Part shown: in pieces, positions 45,707 to 55,102 of the stretch
How the letters are laid out: each line of letters starts with the position of its first letter
Position numbering within the stretch: position 1 is the stretch's first letter
NCBI GenBank assembly: GCA_018829445.1
Contig: JAHJTV010000060.1
Span: 1 to 64,000 of the forward strand
Reading direction: 5' to 3'
Source: a bacterium
GTDB lineage: Bacteria; SAR324; XYD2-FULL-50-16
DNA: 64,000 nt
Program-made: the position numbers and the translations under genes
Notes under the pieces: model-generated
Told to the model about the DNA's origin: nothing
What the model saw: the letters and a program-made list of their open reading frames with translations, nothing else
Database searches by the model: none

Positions 45707-47125
45707 ATGGATCAGATCGATAAAAGTACACTTGTTAATCAATTAACTTCTCTATCTCCAAAGAAAATTCTGGTTATCGGAGATTTAATGCTGGATCAGT
45801 ATATTTGGGGTTCGGTTCAAAGGATATCACCGGAAGGTCCAATACCTGTTTTAAATGTTGATAGAGAGGAGTTCAGACTTGGAGGCGCCGCGAATGTTGC
45901 GGTAAATATCAATTGTCTGGATTGTGTGGCGTTGCCGGTTGGGATTGTTGGAAAGGATCATTCTGGTGAGAAGCTGCTCAATATTTTTGAACAACATCAC
46001 ATATCCACCGAGGGGATTATTATCTCTGAGAACTTCCATACCATAGTCAAGCAGAGAGCGATAACAGATCAACAACAATTGTTGAGGATAGATTACGAAT
46101 TTCAGGTTGAAAATGATGCTGCAATACAGAAGGAAATCTGGAAAAAGACTGAGGAACTCCTAAATACGGTTGATTGTGTTGTGATATCTGACTATGCAAA
46201 AGGTGTTCTTAAAAAAGATCTCATTGCCTACATAATCAGGAAAGCAAAAGAGCGAAAAATCCCAATAATCTGTGACCCTGGCAAGGGAGTTGATCTGGCC
46301 TGGTATAAGGGGATCACGGCGATCAAACCCAATCGATTTGAAACAGAACAAGCTACAGGAATTCGTTTGAAGGATGAGGAATCGATATTAACTGCAGCAA
46401 ATACTCTTAAGAAAGCTTGTGGAGCGGAATTTGTAACGATCAGCCTGGATAAGGACGGAATTCTCTTTTTTAAAAACATCAAGGACTACTCTTTTATGGA
46501 GAGTAAGGTTCCGGAAGTATATGATGTAACGGGCGCAGGTGACATGATGATCAGTACAGTCGCTGTCTTACTGGCGAATAAGGTAACCCCTCTTTATTCC
46601 ACCTACGTGGCCAATATTGCAGCAGGTTTGGAAACATCACACTTAGGTGTTGTACCGATTCCCTGGTCTGAAATAATGACACAGATAGTTGAAGATGGAT
46701 TTAATAAAAAGATCATCAAAATATCCGATCTTATTTCTCTACTCCAGAGACATAATCATTCCTCCCTGATCTTTACCAATGGGTATTTCGACAATATCTC
46801 AGCCGGGCATCTCAGGTTTCTGCTGGAAATTAACAAAATTCCGGGAAAACTAGTGGTTGCGCTCAATAGTGACGCCTGTATAAAGCGACAAAAGGGAAGT
46901 TTCCCGCTGTTGAAAGAATTGGACAGGGCACGTTTGCTTGCCAGTATTGAAAATGTTCACCATATTATAATATTTGAAGAAGATGACGCATCTGCTATCA
47001 TCACTCAACTGTCTCCGGATGTGGTTGTTAAGGGTGCCGAGTTTAAAGGACAGGACATTCCTGAAATGGAGGCAATTAATAAAGTGGGAGCGAAAATTGA
47101 ATATATTCCACATTTTTCCTGGTAG
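45707..47125 (+). CDS. hldE: HldE-like heptose-7-phosphate kinase / heptose-1-phosphate adenylyltransferase
   Basis: This 472-residue bifunctional enzyme belongs to ADP-heptose synthesis for the LPS inner core. The PfkB-type kinase half has GGAANVAVNI, ISDYAKGVL, PNRFETE and VTGAGD near residue 278. The nucleotidyltransferase half has TNGYFDNISAGHLRFL and VVKGAEF. The nucleotide-binding HxGH motif of that half is altered: where relatives read FDILHAGH, this one reads FDNISAGH, so the first histidine is replaced by serine. The kinase half looks intact; activity of the second half is uncertain. No clear ribosome binding site. Confidence 0.9.
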   Translation: MDQIDKSTLVNQLTSLSPKKILVIGDLMLDQYIWGSVQRISPEGPIPVLNVDREEFRLGGAANVAVNINCLDCVALPVGIVGKDHSGEKLLNIFEQHHISTEGIIISENFHTIVKQRAITDQQQLLRIDYEFQVENDAAIQKEIWKKTEELLNTVDCVVISDYAKGVLKKDLIAYIIRKAKERKIPIICDPGKGVDLAWYKGITAIKPNRFETEQATGIRLKDEESILTAANTLKKACGAEFVTISLDKDGILFFKNIKDYSFMESKVPEVYDVTGAGDMMISTVAVLLANKVTPLYSTYVANIAAGLETSHLGVVPIPWSEIMTQIVEDGFNKKIIKISDLISLLQRHNHSSLIFTNGYFDNISAGHLRFLLEINKIPGKLVVALNSDACIKRQKGSFPLLKELDRARLLASIENVHHIIIFEEDDASAIITQLSPDVVVKGAEFKGQDIPEMEAINKVGAKIEYIPHFSW

Positions 47126-47174
47126 CTTTCAAACTCAGGTGTTTTGATTTAACTTATAGATTCCGGATTTTGTT

Positions 47175-47735
47175 TTGCTTAATATCGTAGGTGGAAGATT
47201 TAGAGGCGCCAAACTGTACTCCCCAAAAGGCGGGGATGCCCGGCCTACATTGGGTCGCACCAGAGAAGCAATTTTTAATGTATTATCCTGTCGATATGAC
47301 CTCCAGGAATACAGAGCAGTTGACTTATTCGCCGGCAGTGGTGCTTTGGGGCTTGAAGCGGTTAGTAGAGGAGCCGAAAGCGCAGTTTTTGTTGAAAATA
47401 ATAAGCAAAACTGTCAGGTTATCTCTAAAAACATAAAAAAACTGGATGTCGGAGATTGCTGTCAGGTATTTTCGGAAAACGTCATCAGCTGGATTAGCCG
47501 ATACAATTGGTCGATCGATAAGAATCTGTTTCTGATAGATCCTCCCTATAACACGCCCTTGGCTCAATCAGTTCTCGAAAGTCTGGGGCAAATGGCCGGT
47601 TCTCTGACATCAAGCCTTATTGTAATCGAAGCTCATAAATCGCAGGTATTTAAAACTCACAAATGTTTTCAATCGTTTCAACAAAAAAAATACGGAACAA
47701 CAACAATCGACTTCTTTGAAGTCCTAAAACAGTAA
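47175..47735 (+). CDS. rsmD: 16S rRNA (guanine966-N2)-methyltransferase RsmD
   Basis: This 186-residue methyltransferase has the family N-terminus (NIVGGRFRGAKL … RPTLGRTREAIFNVL), the S-adenosylmethionine motif VDLFAGSGALGLEAVSRGA and the catalytic IDPPYN. It modifies G966 of 16S rRNA during 30S assembly. The only start consistent with the family is a TTG (47175-47177). Length is typical. Confidence 0.93.
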   Translation: MLNIVGGRFRGAKLYSPKGGDARPTLGRTREAIFNVLSCRYDLQEYRAVDLFAGSGALGLEAVSRGAESAVFVENNKQNCQVISKNIKKLDVGDCCQVFSENVISWISRYNWSIDKNLFLIDPPYNTPLAQSVLESLGQMAGSLTSSLIVIEAHKSQVFKTHKCFQSFQQKKYGTTTIDFFEVLKQ

Positions 47736-47741
47736 GGGAAA

Positions 47742-48476
47742 ATGAAACCATTGTTGACGATCTTAATGTTAGTCTTTCTGTTTGTACCTCTCGCAAATGC
47801 AGGTAATGGATCATTTCTCATCATAAAGTCGACCTACCTCTATCCTGAAAAAAACCAGGAAGGGAAAAAATTTCTGACCCGGATTCATGAAGCCTATGAG
47901 GTAATTAACATCTATAAACCGCAGCAGAAATCATTGATGTTTGAAATTGAGTTTCCCAAGGATGATAATACCATTATTGGAACCGGTTTTGTCGTTGAAA
48001 CAGAATCGGAATTAAAAGAACTCGGAAATAAAAAAGTAAGAGTCTATCAGGAGTTACCGCAACAAAATACCAATTTAACCACCTATCATCTTGTTCCTTC
48101 CAACCAGTTATCTTTCACGGGAAAACAGCTGGAGTCTCCGGATTTTCAGAATCTAACCTGGAAAGCGGTTAATTTCAAAACCAATGCCCCCTTAAGAGTG
48201 TGGGTGCCTGAATGGGCTGGAATCTATCGTCCGGACAAGGATGCAGAATGGCTGACGATGACTTACAAATCGGTGATCAAGAAGAACCTCGATAAGGATC
48301 TGTTAAACAAAATCTTAATGGGACAGGTTGAAATCGGTTTTACGAAAGAACAGGTTAAAATGGCACTGGGTGATCCATTAAAAATGCAACTGATTGAAGA
48401 TAACACCAAATTGGAATGGATCTATACAAACAGGAAAGTTATTTTTGTGAAAGACGTGGTTTCCAGGGTTTTATAG
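47742..48476 (+). CDS. Exported protein with a BamE/SmpA-like C-terminal domain
   Basis: This 244-residue protein has a signal peptide (LTILMLVFLFVPLANAG). The middle is unassigned. The last 60 residues (MGQVEIGFTKEQVKMALGDPLKMQ … LEWIYTNRKVIFVKDVV) have the SmpA/OmlA fold pattern, found in periplasmic or outer-membrane-associated proteins. No lipobox is visible, so it is probably soluble in the periplasm. It starts seven bases after rsmD. Confidence 0.65.
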   Translation: MKPLLTILMLVFLFVPLANAGNGSFLIIKSTYLYPEKNQEGKKFLTRIHEAYEVINIYKPQQKSLMFEIEFPKDDNTIIGTGFVVETESELKELGNKKVRVYQELPQQNTNLTTYHLVPSNQLSFTGKQLESPDFQNLTWKAVNFKTNAPLRVWVPEWAGIYRPDKDAEWLTMTYKSVIKKNLDKDLLNKILMGQVEIGFTKEQVKMALGDPLKMQLIEDNTKLEWIYTNRKVIFVKDVVSRVL

Positions 48477-48489
48477 AAAGATTCCATAT

Positions 48490-50124
48490 CTATTTTGAAG
48501 ATTTTGCACATCTGAATCCAACATCCTCCCAACCATAGACAGGATTACTGCTATCTCTGAACCAGCCCACGGTATAAGACGATGGTTTTGCCCATGATCC
48601 ACCCCTGATTACTTTTTCCTGTCCAATTTTTGAAGACTGATACGGACTGCCAGGATACGGCCTTAAGTAGCTATCCACCCACTCTCTAACATTGCCCGCC
48701 ATATGTTTTACTCCATAGGGAGAGTAATCTTTGGTTTGTGAATCAGCTATTTCCGGTCCCAATGTGCCTGATTCCAAGGTGCGGGCATAACCATCATAAA
48801 ACTTTTCTCCTCTCCACGGATATGTCCGCCCATTGCTGCCTCTGAAAGCCTTTTCCCATTCAACTTCTTTCGGCAATCGTTTATTCTGTACTGAACAATA
48901 CCGATATGCATCTTTCCAGTTGACCATCACCACAGGATCTTTCTCCTTGCCAACAGGAGGAACTCCTCCAGGCCATGATTGTGGCGGCCTATGTTTGAAT
49001 TTTTTTACAAAAAGATAATACTCCGTATTGGACACTTCTGTTCGATCTATATAAAAAGATTGTAGCGGTACTTTGAACATGGGAAAAGATATCTCCCCGC
49101 CTTTGTCTGATCCCATGATAAATTCTCCACCGGGAACAAACATCATTTTGTTTTCCGATTTAGACGATTTTCCTGAAGATATATTTTGGGGTTGCTCGCT
49201 GGAAGCCCCGCTGAATCTGATTGTTTTAGCCCACTCAATGACGCCATTATAGATATTCAGCATCTTCAATGATGCTATATATTGATTTCCGCGTCTGGTT
49301 ACTCGGCCATAGATGAATGCATCCACGCCGTATAGCTCCCCCATCTTTTTTGCTTTTTGCTCGTCTATGAAGTCTTCCATATTGAGCTTTTGCTCCTCCA
49401 AGATCAATTGCAGGTTCTCCCTGTCAACAACCTGAAAGTTCCCATCTTTTGTTATGGCAACCGAAAGATAATCAATTACCTTGTTGGAGTCAAAATCACT
49501 GCTGATGTTCCAAAAGCTGATCTGGTTTATCCTGCTGGCTTTTAGCCTTTCCAGATCATCTTTGATGGATAGACTGGTTTTCACTGCCAGGTTTTTAATG
49601 GTGACGGTATCGACTGTCAGGTTCTCCAATTGAAATATATCGGCCCAGACAATCGCAGAACTCTCAACATCAATTGCCTTAAGAACAATTGTATCTTCAT
49701 AGTAACTGCCATATACAAACAGATCTACACCAAGCAGTTTTCCCAATTCCTTATAAGTATCAGATGATACCATCCCCGATAAATTGAACCGTTGCTCCCG
49801 CAGGATTAATTGTAATTTTGATCTGTCAATAACACGAAACCTTCTCTTTTGAACCAGTTCGTTCTCTGTAAAATCGATCAATTCATTGGTAACTGATTTT
49901 TCTAAATTCCCTTGGATACGGGAAAAAGCCACTGTTCCGTATTTCCTTCCCGGAACTTCGCTAATGGATTCGGCTATCTGTTGAGCCAACTGAAGCGTAT
50001 CAAAACACAGTGCTGTCTCAAACGTTAAAACCGTGATAACTATTATTAACAAGACAATCCTGCAAATGAAAAACCCCCGTCTTTTTTTATTGTTGGTTTT
50101 TTGTATATAATCTTTTGAAATCAT
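48490..50124 (-). CDS. Fusion of two CsgG-like domains with a SUMF1/FGE-like domain
   Basis: This 544-residue protein has an N-terminal membrane anchor or signal (VLLIIVITVLTFETALC). Two tandem CsgG/FlgO-like domains follow (about 55-185 and 195-305), each with RxRVIDRxxLQLILREQ-like and GVDxFxYG segments. The C-terminal SUMF1-type domain (about 328-544) has MMFVPGGEFIMGSD, EVSNTEYY, RLPKEVEWEKAFRG, MAGNVREWV and DVGFRCA. The cysteine pair used by true formylglycine-generating enzymes is absent near the end, so it is unlikely to activate the sulfatase. A surface or secretion role is more likely. It is convergent with the BamE-like gene. Confidence 0.82.
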   Translation of the reverse strand: MISKDYIQKTNNKKRRGFFICRIVLLIIVITVLTFETALCFDTLQLAQQIAESISEVPGRKYGTVAFSRIQGNLEKSVTNELIDFTENELVQKRRFRVIDRSKLQLILREQRFNLSGMVSSDTYKELGKLLGVDLFVYGSYYEDTIVLKAIDVESSAIVWADIFQLENLTVDTVTIKNLAVKTSLSIKDDLERLKASRINQISFWNISSDFDSNKVIDYLSVAITKDGNFQVVDRENLQLILEEQKLNMEDFIDEQKAKKMGELYGVDAFIYGRVTRRGNQYIASLKMLNIYNGVIEWAKTIRFSGASSEQPQNISSGKSSKSENKMMFVPGGEFIMGSDKGGEISFPMFKVPLQSFYIDRTEVSNTEYYLFVKKFKHRPPQSWPGGVPPVGKEKDPVVMVNWKDAYRYCSVQNKRLPKEVEWEKAFRGSNGRTYPWRGEKFYDGYARTLESGTLGPEIADSQTKDYSPYGVKHMAGNVREWVDSYLRPYPGSPYQSSKIGQEKVIRGGSWAKPSSYTVGWFRDSSNPVYGWEDVGFRCAKSSK

Positions 50125-50314
50125 ATCTTTATTTCAAATTTTTAGTTTCAATTGATTTTTTTCGTCGTAGAGTATGCTAACTAATTTCGTTCCTGTTGGG
50201 GACGAATACCACTCTTCCAGTAGATTTTTATTTGAGGATAATTAACATGTTTAACGTAATATAGCCTATCCTCATACATCAAGCAACACAAGCGGTTAAA
50301 ATGGATAATATACC

Positions 50315-51046
50315 ATGTCACTATTTATCGTTTCACTTCCCATCGGAAACCCGGAAGATATAACTTTGCGGGCAATCAGCGTTATAAAAGAAGCAGACTT
50401 TATAATCTGTGAAGAGTTCAAAAACGGTCGTATAATTCTAAAAAGCTTAAACATAGAAAAAGATCTTTATTGTTTAAACGAACATAATGAACAATCGGAA
50501 TCTGATCCTATTATTCAAAAACTCTTACATGGACAAAAAGCAGCCTTATTTTCCGATTGTGGAACACCTCTTTTTGCTGATCCTGGTACTCACCTTGTCA
50601 ACCGCTGTGTGGAACTTGGAATCCGGGTGGTTCCCGTACCGGGTGCATCTTCAATATTGGCAGCTCTGGTAGTAGCAGGAATCCCAATTAAACAGTTTTA
50701 TTTCGCCGGATTCCTGTCCAGAAAATCCGATGAAAGAAAAAAAGAGATTAGTACACTAGCTCAATTCACCTGCCCGATTATAATCTATGATACGCCCTAC
50801 CGACTCAAAGCTCTCCTTTCTGATCTTCAAACAGAGCTTTCACCAACAAGACAGATCATTATCGCTTTTTCCCTAACACAACCACAAGAAAAAGTGGTGC
50901 GGGGATCTATCGCTGAGATTTCCAAAGAATTGGGAAACAAACCTCCAAAACAGGAATTTGTATTAATTTTATGCCCGTTGCAATCAAAGAAAAAAAGCAA
51001 GAAGTATGTCAATAAACAGGGAAGGGGAAGGAGATCGAAGGGTTAA
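50315..51046 (+). CDS. rsmI: 16S rRNA (cytidine1402-2'-O)-methyltransferase RsmI-like
   Basis: This 243-residue tetrapyrrole-methylase-fold protein has LPIGNPEDITLRAI, AALFSDCGTPLFADPG, VPVPGASSILAALVVAG and the FAGFL segment of the family. RsmI methylates the ribose of C1402 in 16S rRNA. The C-terminus is very basic (KKKSKKYVNKQGRGRRSKG), longer than needed for the core. It stands alone, divergent from the CsgG fusion gene and convergent with the UbiD gene. Confidence 0.88.
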   Translation: MSLFIVSLPIGNPEDITLRAISVIKEADFIICEEFKNGRIILKSLNIEKDLYCLNEHNEQSESDPIIQKLLHGQKAALFSDCGTPLFADPGTHLVNRCVELGIRVVPVPGASSILAALVVAGIPIKQFYFAGFLSRKSDERKKEISTLAQFTCPIIIYDTPYRLKALLSDLQTELSPTRQIIIAFSLTQPQEKVVRGSIAEISKELGNKPPKQEFVLILCPLQSKKKSKKYVNKQGRGRRSKG

Positions 51047-51138
51047 ATACCAACTCCTTCTAACATAACAATTAAATAGAAAAATTAGTGTCTGGATTTA
51101 AATTGTCGATTTTTTTTCTTTGGTTCATTGATCTGACA

Positions 51139-52929
51139 TTATTGTCTGTTCCTGCAATTTTTGTCGATTGCACCTCCCCATTTTCTCTCAACAGCGTTGT
51201 TAATCTGTTCATTTTCAACGAGTTCAGAAGGATACCAGGGTTTCATCCTGCAGTCGACGACTATTGGTCCGTCAAATCCAATGTGCATTCTTTGAACAAC
51301 TGTTTTTCCATAGATATCTGCAGCCGGTTCAAATCTTGTGAAAACATGCCAGATAAAATCAGAGGTGGATCGGCATACTTCCTGCGGATCATCCACAAGA
51401 AAAACCATTGAAAAGCCGTCAATTGCCGGTTCATGGACTAGCTCATTTGCCAGATCAGGTTTCAGGTGATAAGGATCTCCCTTCACACACAGAGCCCCGG
51501 GACAAAACAATTGAGCTCTTGAAAACGCTGAATGTTTAAAGTTCTCCGTTATTTTCTCTTTAAGATTTCGTTTTTTATCTCCGATACCCATCAGAATTGC
51601 TTTACTTCCCTTGTTTACCTGAGGGCCTGTGTAATCAAGTGTATCCTGTGAAATATTTGATAGAATATAGAGATCATTTTTAAAATCTGCACACTCTAAG
51701 GCTTTAACCAATAGTGTTTTGAAATCTTTGATGTCACAATCCCCATCGTGAATAATTAAAAACTTGGTTAAAGACAGCTGCCCTTCTCCCAGAATTTTGA
51801 GAGCTGCTGTAAAAGCCTCCTTGTAATACCTGTTCTTGACAATTGCTCCGGCCAGCGAATGAACTCCCGACTCTTCATATGCCCAGACTTTTTCAACATT
51901 TTTCAATACTAACGGGTAGAGTGGTTCCAGAATATCCTGAAGATATTCCGTAATATAGTGATCTTCCTGGGGAGGTCTTCCAACGACTGTTGCTGGAAAT
52001 ACCGCTCCATCCCGATGGTATATCTTTTCAACATTTAAAAACGGATAGTCATGTTGAAGAGAGTAATAACCATAGTGATCTCCAAACGGTCCCTCCGGTT
52101 TTCTCTCTCCCGGCGGAATATTGCCAACAATCGCAAAATCGGAATCCAGCACGATTTTTCTTCCAAGTTCTTCTGTTTTTTTAACGCTGAGTTTCTCTCC
52201 CATTAACAAAGAAGCAAACAGTACTTCCGGGATATCTTCCGGCAACGGAGCAATTGCCGCAATTGTCAATGCCGGAGGTCCTCCGACAAAGATGCATGCG
52301 GGTAACGATCTGTTGCGGATTTCCGCTTCATGATAGTGATTTCCGCCCCCCCGATTAATCTGAATATGCATTCCGGCCTGTCTTTCGCTGAAGAGCTGAA
52401 TTCTGTACATCCCCAGGTTACTTTTTTTTGTGACAGGGCTCTCAGTGTAAACCAAAGGCAAAGTGATAAACGCACCGCCATCTTCCTGCCAACTTTTTAT
52501 CTGGGGAAGCAGTTGAAGATTTGGAGGATCAATTTTGTTCTTTAAGACAGGTCCATTCCTTTTATGTTTGACTCCCAGCTGTATCCCCTGCCAGACAAGT
52601 GATTTTGCCCGTAAGAGTTTGCCGAGATTCGGCGGGAAAATATTCAACACCAAATCGGCAAATTGATTGATAAATTGTTTTGGTTTGTCTCCAAAAGCCA
52701 AATCAAGTCTTCTTTCAGAGCCGTATAGGTTTGTGGCAACTGGGAATTTAGTTCCTTTGACATTTGTGAATAAGATCGCAGGACCTTTTTTACTGCAAAC
52801 CAATCGTTGAACTCTTGCCAGCTCAAGATTGGGATCAATCTGCTCTTCAAATACCCAAAGTTCACCATTCTCTTTCAATTTATCCAGGAAATCCCTGGTG
52901 CATCTCATCGGCTTTTTGTTATTTTTCAT
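51139..52929 (-). CDS. UbiD-family decarboxylase
   Basis: This 596-residue protein matches the UbiD fold. It has the N-terminal part (GELWVFEEQIDPNLELARVQRLV, GSERRLDLAFG), the middle part (MYRIQLFSERQAGMHIQINRGGG, GGPPALTIAA, PEGPFGDHYGYYS) and the C-terminal FVVDD-type region (SMVFLVDDPQEV). UbiD enzymes use prenylated FMN made by UbiX to decarboxylate aromatic or unsaturated acids; UbiX is not in the window. The substrate could be a quinone precursor or a catabolic acid. Its start overlaps the end of lspA by 11 bases. Confidence 0.9.
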   Translation of the reverse strand: MKNNKKPMRCTRDFLDKLKENGELWVFEEQIDPNLELARVQRLVCSKKGPAILFTNVKGTKFPVATNLYGSERRLDLAFGDKPKQFINQFADLVLNIFPPNLGKLLRAKSLVWQGIQLGVKHKRNGPVLKNKIDPPNLQLLPQIKSWQEDGGAFITLPLVYTESPVTKKSNLGMYRIQLFSERQAGMHIQINRGGGNHYHEAEIRNRSLPACIFVGGPPALTIAAIAPLPEDIPEVLFASLLMGEKLSVKKTEELGRKIVLDSDFAIVGNIPPGERKPEGPFGDHYGYYSLQHDYPFLNVEKIYHRDGAVFPATVVGRPPQEDHYITEYLQDILEPLYPLVLKNVEKVWAYEESGVHSLAGAIVKNRYYKEAFTAALKILGEGQLSLTKFLIIHDGDCDIKDFKTLLVKALECADFKNDLYILSNISQDTLDYTGPQVNKGSKAILMGIGDKKRNLKEKITENFKHSAFSRAQLFCPGALCVKGDPYHLKPDLANELVHEPAIDGFSMVFLVDDPQEVCRSTSDFIWHVFTRFEPAADIYGKTVVQRMHIGFDGPIVVDCRMKPWYPSELVENEQINNAVERKWGGAIDKNCRNRQ

Positions 52930-53401
52930 CTTTTGACTCTTTTTTTCTGAAACTCTGCCAGACGATCAATACGAAACCAAAACTGATTAAATCATCCGCA
53001 AGATTGTTGACAAAAAAACTCTTCTCAAAAAAATGAAAAAACATATAGTCGGTCACTTGTTTTCTAACGGCACGGTCGATTAAATTACCAATGGCACCCG
53101 AAAGAATCAGGCTGAATCCCCACATTTCGCCCTTAGTCAAATTGTGGCGATTCTTAAAAATAAAAATGCACAATCCGATAATGACCAATGCCGATACTCC
53201 AGTTAATATCGGGACTCTGATGGCAGAGGGGATGTCGGCAAGCAGACTGAAAGAAATCCCCTTGTTTTCTTGATACGTCAAATGGACAAAGTTGGGAATC
53301 AGCTCAATATATGAACTGGAAGTCAGTGTATTTCTGACAATAATCTTAATTATTTGATCAATAGAAACCAAAATAGATATGACAACAATATAGATTCGCA
53401 T
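52919..53401 (-). CDS. lspA: Lipoprotein signal peptidase LspA
   Basis: This integral membrane aspartyl protease of about 160 residues cleaves lipoprotein signal peptides. Four hydrophobic segments are visible. Catalytic aspartates lie in GAIGNLIDRA and in VNNLADDLIS. I chose the ATG at 53401 (MRIYIVV) over a TTG three codons upstream. The second catalytic motif is slightly unusual (NNLADDLI where many have NVADS). Its 3' end overlaps the UbiD gene start by 11 bases. Confidence 0.9.
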   Translation of the reverse strand: MRIYIVVISILVSIDQIIKIIVRNTLTSSSYIELIPNFVHLTYQENKGISFSLLADIPSAIRVPILTGVSALVIIGLCIFIFKNRHNLTKGEMWGFSLILSGAIGNLIDRAVRKQVTDYMFFHFFEKSFFVNNLADDLISFGFVLIVWQSFRKKESKDEK

Positions 53402-53720
53402 AATCTGCAATAAATACTTTTAATAGGAATAGCTTTTCATCGGTATGTAAGATAAAAACATGATACTACATAATTATCGATTATATGCCAAGATGTGAAT
53501 TTGAGATCCGGGTTTGACCATTGTCTTGTTTTTCTCTTTGACAATCCTCCAGATATGCATATAAGAAAATAGGTTGAAATAGATGAAAAAACCGAAGTTA
53601 CCAAAACAAGAGCACTATTTCCGGAATACCCGAATTTAATCATGTTGATTCCAATATGATTTTTTGCTTGTTCTTTTTAATAGTCGGTGTTCCATACAGC
53701 TCAGGTAGGTTTATTACGCA
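53402..53720. other. Intergenic region between lspA and the binding-protein gene
   Basis: This 319-base AT-rich gap between divergent genes should contain both promoters. I see no gene, strong hairpin or repeat in it. Confidence 0.4.
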
Positions 53721-54863
53721 ATGAAAGCCGATTCACTGAAAAACCTAAGGGGACAGGGGAAAAACCTGCTGATGATAACATCAGTAATGATGATCCTCCT
53801 GTTCAGCGGATGTGAAAAAGAAAGCATCATAAGAATCGGAGTGGCTGTTCCGCAAAGCGGTGATTTAGCTCTTCAAGGTATCTCAACAAAAAACGCAGTG
53901 ATGCTTGCTGCGGATATCCAGAATTCTTCCGGCGGTATTTTAGGCAAAAAGATCCAGATTATTGCCGAAGACGATGTCTGCAAACCTGAAATCGCCACCA
54001 ATGTCGCCACGAAGCTGGTTCGCGAGGACATAGTCGCCTTGATCGGACATTTTTGCGACAGGGCGACTATTGCGGCGATGCCTGTTTATCAAAACAACAA
54101 CATTCTGGTAATCTCACCATCTTCCATATCTCCTGAATTGACACTGGAAGGCAATTATTCCCTGTTTTTTCGAACAATCCCCCATGAAGCAACTCAAGCG
54201 ATGTTACAAACAAAGTTTATTGCTGAATACTTAAAGGCAAAAAGGGTCGCAATTGTCCATGACAAAGGTTTTTACGAAAAACAGATGGCTACCACTGTAA
54301 AAGACGGGTTAGTTAAAAGAAAAATTGAAGTGGTACTTTTAGTAGGAATTAAAACAGGTGAAGCCGATTATTCCGATCTTATCGGAGAATTAGAAACAAT
54401 GAATCCCGAAGTCATTTTCTTCAGCGGATACTATCCCGAAGCAGCGAAAATCGTTGCTCAATCAAGAAAGATAGGAATCAAGGCCGATTTTGTTTCGGGT
54501 GACAGATTAAAGGATCCTTCTTTTATTAAAATAACCGGGAAGTATGCTGAAGGATTCTATGTCTCATCTACCATCGATATCTCCAAGAATCCTTTAACAA
54601 TCCAGGTTAAAAGGGAACTGAAAGCAAGAGGACAGGACCCCGGTAATTATGGGCTTCAGGCTTATGCCGCTATCACATCGGTTTTTAATGCCATAAAAAG
54701 ATCCAATTCCACAAAAGCCGAAGACATGGCGAAAGTATTAAGATCGGAATCGGTAGCAACTCCATTGGGAGATATCTCTTTTGATAAAAAGGGAGATGTG
54801 GTGGGATCAGGATTTATAATCTACCAGGTAAAAAATGGCCGATTTGTCACTGTCGACTGGTAA
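53721..54863 (+). CDS. Branched-chain amino-acid type ABC substrate-binding lipoprotein
   Basis: This 380-residue protein has an N-terminal lipoprotein signal with a lipobox-like LFSGC at about 29-33. It is followed by a periplasmic-binding-protein type 1 fold of the LivJ/LivK kind: IRIGVAVPQSGDLALQG, IAEDDVCKPEIATNVATKLV, IGHFCDRATIAAMPVY and VISPSS. It should capture an amino acid or similar solute for an ABC importer. The permease and ATPase genes are not adjacent, so the transporter partner is unknown. The lipoprotein signal fits the neighbouring lspA. Confidence 0.92.
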   Translation: MKADSLKNLRGQGKNLLMITSVMMILLFSGCEKESIIRIGVAVPQSGDLALQGISTKNAVMLAADIQNSSGGILGKKIQIIAEDDVCKPEIATNVATKLVREDIVALIGHFCDRATIAAMPVYQNNNILVISPSSISPELTLEGNYSLFFRTIPHEATQAMLQTKFIAEYLKAKRVAIVHDKGFYEKQMATTVKDGLVKRKIEVVLLVGIKTGEADYSDLIGELETMNPEVIFFSGYYPEAAKIVAQSRKIGIKADFVSGDRLKDPSFIKITGKYAEGFYVSSTIDISKNPLTIQVKRELKARGQDPGNYGLQAYAAITSVFNAIKRSNSTKAEDMAKVLRSESVATPLGDISFDKKGDVVGSGFIIYQVKNGRFVTVDW

Positions 54864-55102
54864 ATGCTTTTTATCTCCCCTGTTTCTTTGCTCAATAGAT
54901 ACTCAGCTTTACCCCGAATGAACTCCCGATATTCAATTATAATTTTATCCTGCCATCAGACCTACTGATGAATCATTTACTGAAAAGACACAATAGGGTA
55001 AAAGAGGTAATAGAAACAACCCTTATGGGCAAGGAAAGCAATTAATACAAATATCACTGATTCTGATACTAGAAACTACTATTCAATTTTCAGGAATTAA
55101 TT

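Noticed and set aside
48490-50124. Formylglycine-generating enzyme that could mature the sulfatase
   Set aside because: The SUMF1-like domain lacks the cysteine pair near its C-terminus that true FGE uses, and it is fused to envelope CsgG domains.
53437-53643. 68-codon minus-strand frame in the lspA-binding protein gap
   Set aside because: Composition is typical of translated AT-rich noncoding DNA and no start signal is present.
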